From positions 1 through 9,448 of the forward strand of contig JAURLM010000171.1 in the NCBI GenBank assembly GCA_030831265.1: a DNA stretch of 9,448 nt, read 5' to 3'. Position 1 is the stretch's first letter. The number at the start of each line of letters is the position of its first letter. Shown piece by piece: positions 5,145-9,448 of the stretch. Origin of the DNA: Chloroflexota bacterium (lineage in GTDB: Bacteria; Chloroflexota; Dehalococcoidia; Lucifugimonadales; Lucifugimonadaceae). The position numbers were made by a program, and so were the translations under genes. Below the pieces are notes generated by a model. That model had not been told where the DNA came from. It was given only the letters and a program-made list of their open reading frames with translations, and made no database searches.

Positions 5145-5633
5145 ATGGCCATATATCGACGACTTTTCACGCAGCCACGGTCGCTGAGGACGTTACGTGT
5201 TGAGTTCGACGCGGCAGTCAAAGAAGGCAGCGCCAATGGCACAAACCCGGAACTGCTGAACCTGCTCCAGTCACACGCATCAAAGATCAGCAAGATGATG
5301 TCAGCGCACTGGGGATCTGTAATCGACGGGACTGAGCAGTGGCAGCGGATGCGCACGCGTAAAGGACAGGAACTGGCAGACGGACTCCAAGATACCTTCG
5401 TCGAATACGTTCAAAAGACTCTCCACTGGCTCGAATATTTTGTTCTCGACCCCACATGGCTAAACCTGACAGCGGTCAACTACGCCGCTAACGCCGCTCG
5501 TGAAACTGCGTCAGAGGTTCACACCGCCAGGCGAAACTTCGAAGCAGAATTTGAACTCGATCGCTCGGAACTACCCGGTGCGAACAAGCAACTCTCCGCA
5601 TCCGCTGACGATTCTTCCTCGGAAGCCGCCTGA
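5145..5633 (+). CDS. Hypothetical helical protein, family not recognised
   Basis: I do not recognise this protein. From ATG 5145 it has 162 residues, no cysteine, no signal peptide and no clear membrane segment. It looks mostly alpha-helical, with amphipathic, charged stretches (for example the DAAVKEG... and ETASEVHTARRNFEAEFE regions). A central aromatic patch contains HWLEYFVLDPTWLNL (about 93-107). The C-terminus from about 145 is a disordered Ser/Asp/Glu-rich tail. The ATG has no good Shine-Dalgarno. The frame stays open and protein-like upstream to CTG 5091 (18 more codons, including WPFAKR and DPAERARAM), preceded by AGGAG. The true start may therefore be 5091. It stands alone, 342 bases after the metallophosphoesterase and 138 before priA. 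Confidence 0.7.
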   Translation: MAIYRRLFTQPRSLRTLRVEFDAAVKEGSANGTNPELLNLLQSHASKISKMMSAHWGSVIDGTEQWQRMRTRKGQELADGLQDTFVEYVQKTLHWLEYFVLDPTWLNLTAVNYAANAARETASEVHTARRNFEAEFELDRSELPGANKQLSASADDSSSEAA

Positions 5634-5689
5634 CTGTCCACGAAACCAGGTATCGCTGGCCTCAGTCGATTCCACGGCATAACCTGACA

Positions 5690-5723
5690 TTGCGCGGACA
5701 CGTATCCCCACTATGCATACGAT
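5690..5723 (+). promoter_or_regulatory. Possible priA promoter
   Basis: TTGCGC (5690-5695) is followed by TATGCA (5712-5717) at 16-base spacing and by an overlapping TACGAT (5718-5723). A start around 5725-5730 would give a leader of about 45 bases to the GTG at 5772. It is a weak pair, given for its position only. Confidence 0.3.
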
Positions 5724-5754
5724 GGTCTTACGGTGGGAACGTTAGTTTTTCGCC

Positions 5755-5762
5755 AGGCAGGA
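5755..5762 (+). promoter_or_regulatory. Ribosome binding site deciding the priA start
   Basis: AGGCAGGA ends 9 bases before GTG 5772, which matches where the PriA family begins. The earlier in-frame GTG at 5733 has no such site. Confidence 0.5.
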
Positions 5763-5771
5763 TTCCAACCA

Positions 5772-8237
5772 GTGGTATTCGTTGAGGTAGCGGTCGACTT
5801 CCCGGATGACCGGCCCCGCACATTCACATATTCCGTACCTGAGAACCTCAGTGTGGTCCCAGGCGACATGGTCTGGGTTCCGTTCGGCACGCGTATCCTC
5901 CAAGGGGTAGTTTTTGGACAGGCATCCGCATCTCCAGATGTCGAAACTCGCCCTCTCCTTTCAGTGGTGGACGGTGGCCCGTATCTCGACCGCGCCCGGT
6001 TACGACTCGCCCGCTGGACTGCCTCCTACTACCGCACCACACTGTTCATCGCCTGCTCGCTCATGTTGCCACCCGGTTCGCGAACACGCCTGCGGACATG
6101 GATAAAAAGACACGATGATTTCCCGGCAGAGATAACGCTGGGAAGACCGTTAAGGCCGCATGAAAAACGAGTGATGGATTCAATGGCAGACCTTGAGTGG
6201 CAACGTAAAGACCGCATTGCTAGACGACTGGGCAGGAGCGGCTCAGCAACTGTTGACAGGTTGATGCGCCGGGGTTTGTTCGAGTCTCGCCACGAATGGG
6301 AACAGCCCCGGGCGAAGGCATCTTTCATCAACGTTCTCCTGTTGGATGCACCGCCTGATGAGATCAGGAACTTGATTGATCAGTTTGCTGAAACTCGCTC
6401 AGCCCGCAGGTCAGACTTGCTTGCGCATCTACTTCACCGCGCCGGCCCGGAACCTCGCAGCGAGTTGACAAAGTCATTCGGACAGGCAGCGGTCAAGTGG
6501 GCAGTTGACTCTGGCATCGCAAAGATCGAACAGCAACAAGTCATCCGTGACCCGCTCGCCGGTTACGCGGTGCAACAGCAATTCCCGCTGGATCCCACTC
6601 CGGCGCAGGCCGGTGCCATCCACGCAATAACCAGTGACACAGACCGCACAGCGTCCGCTCCAGGCAGATTTCTCCTCTATGGAGTCACAGGTTCCGGTAA
6701 GACCGAGGTCTACCTGCAAGCCGCCGCCCACGTCATAAACAAGGGCAAGCGGGTACTCATGCTGGTGCCGGAGATAGCGCTCACACCGCAGACGCTCGGC
6801 AGGTTTGCATCCCGTTTCCCCGGACGCGTCGCCCTGCTCCATTCTGGTCTTTCTGACGGTGAACGGTTCGACCAGTGGTGGGGTGTTCGTGAAGGTCGAT
6901 ACGACGTGGTTCTTGGCTCACGAGGTGCTGTATTCGCACCTGTGAAAGACCTCGGACTTATCGTGATGGACGAGGAGCACGAGTGGACATACAAGCAGCA
7001 TGACCAGTCACCGCGCTACCACGCTCGTGACGTCGCCGAACTGCTGGCACTGGAGACCGGTGCGACGGTCGTGCTCGGCAGTGCAACGCCCTCAGTAACG
7101 ACTTTCCGCAGGGCAGAACGAGGCGAACTGCACCTGCTCAGGCTCCCCGATCGGCCTGCACAGATCACAGGGTTGGCGCCATCAGCAAAAGTGGATGGGC
7201 GCGCCACCGCCCGCGTGGTCGATATGCGAGAAGAGTTGAAGGCCGGACACACCGATCTCCTGTCCCGCGACCTGATCGATGCCATGCGCCGATCACTGGG
7301 AAACGGTGGGAAAGCAATTCTCTACATAAACCGCAGGGGGTTGGCCGGGTTTGTCCAGTGCACACAATGTGGCGAACTACGGAAATGCCGACGCTGCGAC
7401 AACACCCTCACCCACCACGCAGCAACTACTTCTCGCGAGGCGAGACTAGAGTGCCACTTCTGTGGGTACCGAGTACGGACGACGCGGGCATGTCCAAGTT
7501 GCGGCGGCAATAGCGTGAAGCGCACCGGCCCCGGAACAGAGCGTGTAGCCGAAGTCGTGCAGTCGGTTTTCCCACGGGCAGGCGTTATGCGATGGGATAG
7601 CGACACCGCTCGTACCTTCAAAGACCACATGAACCTGCTTGAACGCTTTTCCAGCGGGACGCCCAAAGTGCTTGTTGGGACACAAATGGTGGCAAAGGGA
7701 CTCGACATTCCTGCCGTAACACTGGTCGGTGCGGTTGCCGCGGACATCGGCCTGGCAGTGCCGGACTTCCTTGCCGCTGAGAGAGCATTCCAGGTACTGG
7801 CGCAGGTCGCCGGGCGCGCAGGGCGTGGCCCGTCCGGGGGCGAGGTGATAATTCAGACCATGCAGCCTGACCACTATGCGATACAGGCTGCCGTAGCGCA
7901 GGATTACGAATGGTTCTATGAACGGGAAATAGACATTCGCGCTCGACACGACATGCCGCCGTATTCGAGGCTTATCAAACTTCGATACGCGGGACCGGAT
8001 GCGGTAGAAGCGCATGAAAATGCCTATGAAACTGCAGCGAGGTTGGAACGCAGGCGAGTCAACACGGGGCTTTCGGGAATCGAAGTCATCGGCCCAACAC
8101 CGGCCGTACCGCTCAGAGTGCGAGAGATGTTCAGGTGGCAGATAGTTCTGAAGGGTTCAGGACCGGAACAACTACTGGATGAAGAATCTGTCGGCCCCGG
8201 TTGGTCTATCGACGTTGACCCGGTATCACTTTCGTAG
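5772..8237 (+). CDS. priA: Primosomal protein N' (replication restart helicase PriA)
   Basis: Superfamily-2 3'-to-5' helicase that recognises stalled forks and starts reassembly of the replisome. The 821-residue product begins with the 3'-end-binding domain (PRTFTYSVP ... VWVPFG). It continues with Walker A GVTGSGKT (304-311), the DEAD-like motif DEEH (400-403), and motif III GSATPS. The eight-cysteine zinc region has Cys 530, 533, 539, 542, 561, 564, 574 and 577, all present. The C-terminal helicase lobe ends in QVAGRAGRG (678-686), and the C-terminus IDVDPVSL is typical of the family. It is longer than the approximately 730 residues of E. coli PriA; the extra length seems to lie mainly between the N-terminal domain and Walker A. 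GTG 5772 is preferred over GTG 5733 by Shine-Dalgarno and by family alignment (VEVAVD). The stop is 18 bases from the convergent receiver-like gene. Confidence 0.96.
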   Translation: MVFVEVAVDFPDDRPRTFTYSVPENLSVVPGDMVWVPFGTRILQGVVFGQASASPDVETRPLLSVVDGGPYLDRARLRLARWTASYYRTTLFIACSLMLPPGSRTRLRTWIKRHDDFPAEITLGRPLRPHEKRVMDSMADLEWQRKDRIARRLGRSGSATVDRLMRRGLFESRHEWEQPRAKASFINVLLLDAPPDEIRNLIDQFAETRSARRSDLLAHLLHRAGPEPRSELTKSFGQAAVKWAVDSGIAKIEQQQVIRDPLAGYAVQQQFPLDPTPAQAGAIHAITSDTDRTASAPGRFLLYGVTGSGKTEVYLQAAAHVINKGKRVLMLVPEIALTPQTLGRFASRFPGRVALLHSGLSDGERFDQWWGVREGRYDVVLGSRGAVFAPVKDLGLIVMDEEHEWTYKQHDQSPRYHARDVAELLALETGATVVLGSATPSVTTFRRAERGELHLLRLPDRPAQITGLAPSAKVDGRATARVVDMREELKAGHTDLLSRDLIDAMRRSLGNGGKAILYINRRGLAGFVQCTQCGELRKCRRCDNTLTHHAATTSREARLECHFCGYRVRTTRACPSCGGNSVKRTGPGTERVAEVVQSVFPRAGVMRWDSDTARTFKDHMNLLERFSSGTPKVLVGTQMVAKGLDIPAVTLVGAVAADIGLAVPDFLAAERAFQVLAQVAGRAGRGPSGGEVIIQTMQPDHYAIQAAVAQDYEWFYEREIDIRARHDMPPYSRLIKLRYAGPDAVEAHENAYETAARLERRRVNTGLSGIEVIGPTPAVPLRVREMFRWQIVLKGSGPEQLLDEESVGPGWSIDVDPVSLS

Positions 8238-8255
8238 CCCGAAGCAGTAACTCGC

Positions 8256-8864
8256 TCAGGCAGCCTCGGAAGCAGCGTCCAGCAACATCAACCTGCGCTC
8301 ATCCATTGAACGGGGCCGCGGACCATACTTCTCCAGGTCTCGACGCACGCCCGGCTCCACCCAGGTCATGCCGTGAACGGCAGAACTGACAGCCTCAGAA
8401 ATGTGACGAGCGTTCTTTGCAGTGGCCGCGGTAATGACAGACCATGATTCGGTTCCGTAGACCCAGAGGTAGCGGGCCAGCGTTTCGGTAAAAGGCCCGC
8501 ATACAAGCATGATCCCGCATCCGGGGCTACGTTCATTCATGGAGCGGGCCAGCAATAGCCCCTGTGCCGTTCCACCAAAGTCAGTTTCGATTACGGCCAG
8601 TTCCGCTCCAAACTGATTGACAACCGCCATTGCATCTTTAGGAGTGTTGGCCTTGCCAACCACCTGAAGATCAGGTTCAGCCTGGAGAAGCTTCGACAGC
8701 TCGATCGTAACAATCGGCGACCCAACAATCACCACGCGGCTTGCGCTGCCTGCCACCTGCTGTTCACGAGTACGTGACGGCAAAGAAGCGGGAATAAACG
8801 CCTCCGGCCTTCGCGAACTGGAAGTCGGCGATTTTATTCGTCTGATCCGGCGAACTCTTGGCAT
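8256..8864 (-). CDS. Degenerate response-regulator receiver (pseudo-receiver) protein
   Basis: The 202-residue product folds, by pattern, as a CheY-like receiver at about 43-165: SRVVIVGSPIVTIELSKLL, then AEPDLQVVGKA, a beta-3 strand ELAVIETDFGG and IMLVCGP. This matches NarL-type receivers closely in spacing. The catalytic residues are lost: the acidic pair is G48-S49, the phosphoacceptor aspartate aligns with E93 (D95 is the nearest Asp), the switch Thr/Ser is C122, and the conserved Lys aligns with I144. There is no C-terminal HTH; only about 35 residues follow. The N-terminus is a 35-residue Arg-rich, Ser-rich tail that could bind nucleic acid. The start is ATG 8864, with weak ribosome binding. 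It is convergent with priA and divergent from def. It could be a phosphorylation-independent signalling protein; target unknown. Confidence 0.75.
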   Translation of the reverse strand: MPRVRRIRRIKSPTSSSRRPEAFIPASLPSRTREQQVAGSASRVVIVGSPIVTIELSKLLQAEPDLQVVGKANTPKDAMAVVNQFGAELAVIETDFGGTAQGLLLARSMNERSPGCGIMLVCGPFTETLARYLWVYGTESWSVITAATAKNARHISEAVSSAVHGMTWVEPGVRRDLEKYGPRPRSMDERRLMLLDAASEAA

Positions 8865-8964
8865 AAAAAACGCTCGTGACGCATTTCAAGTGAGTAGAAA
8901 CAGCGAACACCATCAACGAAAAATCTCCGCTGCCTGTACCAACTTTACGCGCTCAAGACAAAGC

Positions 8965-9047
8965 CACCTGCCGGTGCTACGCCACAGGCATGGGGGAGCT
9001 ATCTACCAAATACGTCTATCGCATTTAACAGGTGAGTCATCCGGCAG
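8965..9047 (+). repeat. Competing inverted repeats in the def upstream region
   Basis: The segment CACCTGCCGG (8965-8974) can pair with CAGGTG (9029-9034) through its first six bases. It can instead pair with CCGGCAG (9041-9047) through its last seven bases. The two pairings share three bases and are mutually exclusive, a layout seen in attenuators and riboswitches. Nothing else here matches a known class by eye. Confidence 0.35.
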
Positions 9048-9063
9048 AACCTCAACGTATTAG

Positions 9064-9085
9064 CCAACCGAATAACAGCGGTTGG
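9064..9085. repeat. Inverted repeat upstream of def
   Basis: CCAACCG (9064-9070) and CGGTTGG (9079-9085) form a perfect 7-bp stem with an 8-base loop. It is followed directly by ACACC-A-GGTGT (9086-9096), a second short inverted repeat. Both lie within 70 bases of the def start and could be operators or an mRNA stem. Confidence 0.45.
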
Positions 9086-9131
9086 ACACCAGGTGTGGAA
9101 TTTGCACTGTTTGCGATGAGACAATGACCCA

Positions 9132-9448
9132 ATGGCTATTCTTCCTATACGAGTGTTTCCCGACCCGATTCTCCGCAAAAAGGCGCGTCAAATAAAGCGT
9201 GTCGACGATGCGATCCGACGCCTCGCGTCAGACATGATCGAGACAATGCAATACGCCAACGGTGTCGGCCTCGCCGCACCACAGGTCGGTGAATTGAAGC
9301 GAATCATTACGATCCAGGTGCCTGAACAGAACGCCTTCGCAATGATCAATCCTGAGATCACCCGGCGTGAAGGTTCTCGAGAGGTGCTTGAAGGCTGCCT
9401 GAGTGTTCCCGGTTACCAGGGGCTGGTCACTCGATCAGTCAGTGTTGA
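9132..9448 (+). CDS. def: Peptide deformylase (3' end outside window)
   Basis: Metalloenzyme that removes the N-formyl group from new proteins in the cytosol. The 105 visible codons begin MAILPIRVFPDPILRK, the usual family start. They contain motif 1 GVGLAAPQVG (47-56 region) and motif 2 EGCLSVPG, whose Cys is a metal ligand. Motif 3 (HExxH) would lie beyond the right edge, so completeness cannot be judged. ATG 9132 is supported by family alignment. No proper Shine-Dalgarno precedes it; only GATGAGA, about 12 bases up. It points away from the pseudo-receiver gene. def commonly sits beside priA and fmt, and fmt may follow outside the window. Confidence 0.95.
   Translation, partial: MAILPIRVFPDPILRKKARQIKRVDDAIRRLASDMIETMQYANGVGLAAPQVGELKRIITIQVPEQNAFAMINPEITRREGSREVLEGCLSVPGYQGLVTRSVSV

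Larger units (their letters stand above)
8865..9131. other. Divergent gap between pseudo-receiver gene and def
   Basis: This 267-base gap holds no coding frame that I can support. It should contain promoters for both genes, but no strong -35/-10 pair was found. Inverted elements are listed separately. A GACAAT at 9120-9125, 6 bases before the def ATG, could be a -10 for a leaderless def mRNA. Confidence 0.5.

Noticed and set aside
6350..6376. CTGATGA hammerhead-ribozyme-like core on the plus strand
   Set aside because: It lies inside priA coding sequence and lacks the GAAA core and flanking helices.
7446..8015. 189-codon minus-strand open frame inside priA
   Set aside because: It is entirely antisense to a conserved helicase domain and its product resembles no family; it is a shadow of priA codon bias.
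8940..9010. c-di-GMP or cobalamin riboswitch-like bases (AAAGCCACCTGCC) before def
   Set aside because: Only short fragments resemble either consensus; the remaining conserved blocks and helices are absent.

Overview
The window is about 9.4 kb of roughly 55% GC bacterial chromosome that carries mostly housekeeping genes, with a few accessory or odd genes between them. Protein style (a PriA of about 820 residues, MscL with a C-terminal zinc ribbon, trmD without rimM) and gene order suggest an environmental, probably uncultured bacterium. Chloroflexota (Dehalococcoidia/SAR202-like) is my best guess, from memory of protein style only, and is held with low to moderate confidence. No mobile element, CRISPR array, tRNA or rRNA was seen.

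Layout. On the minus strand, positions 1-1797 hold the riboflavin genes ribE (riboflavin synthase) and then ribBA (DHBP synthase/GTP cyclohydrolase II, running off the left edge). Transcribed divergently, 1982-3799 holds trmD (tRNA m1G37 methyltransferase), mscL (mechanosensitive channel) and rplS (ribosomal protein L19), ended by a textbook intrinsic terminator at 3823-3851. A CPPED1-like metallophosphoesterase follows at 3921-4748. A 342-base structured gap follows it, then an unrecognised helical protein (5145-5633, perhaps starting at a CTG at 5091). Next is priA (replication restart helicase, to 8237). Convergent to priA, on the minus strand, is a degenerate response-regulator receiver protein (8256-8864). 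The window ends in the first 105 codons of def (peptide deformylase).

How the genes work together. ribE and ribBA act in one pathway (GTP and ribulose-5-phosphate to riboflavin). trmD and rplS are the two translation genes that remain of the common rpsP-rimM-trmD-rplS operon, here split by mscL, and rplS appears to have its own promoter and leader. def also serves translation and often lies next to priA. The metallophosphoesterase, the helical orphan and the pseudo-receiver have no obvious functional link to their neighbours.

The part-2 signals I find most worth checking are the zinc-ribbon MscL, the receiver that has lost its phosphorylation residues, and the rplS leader with a coupled 20-codon ORF and a 16-base palindrome. 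Structured leaders upstream of ribE and def, and the strong Shine-Dalgarno in front of an in-frame CTG, come next. I did not find clear evidence of a new multi-gene defence or metabolic system here.
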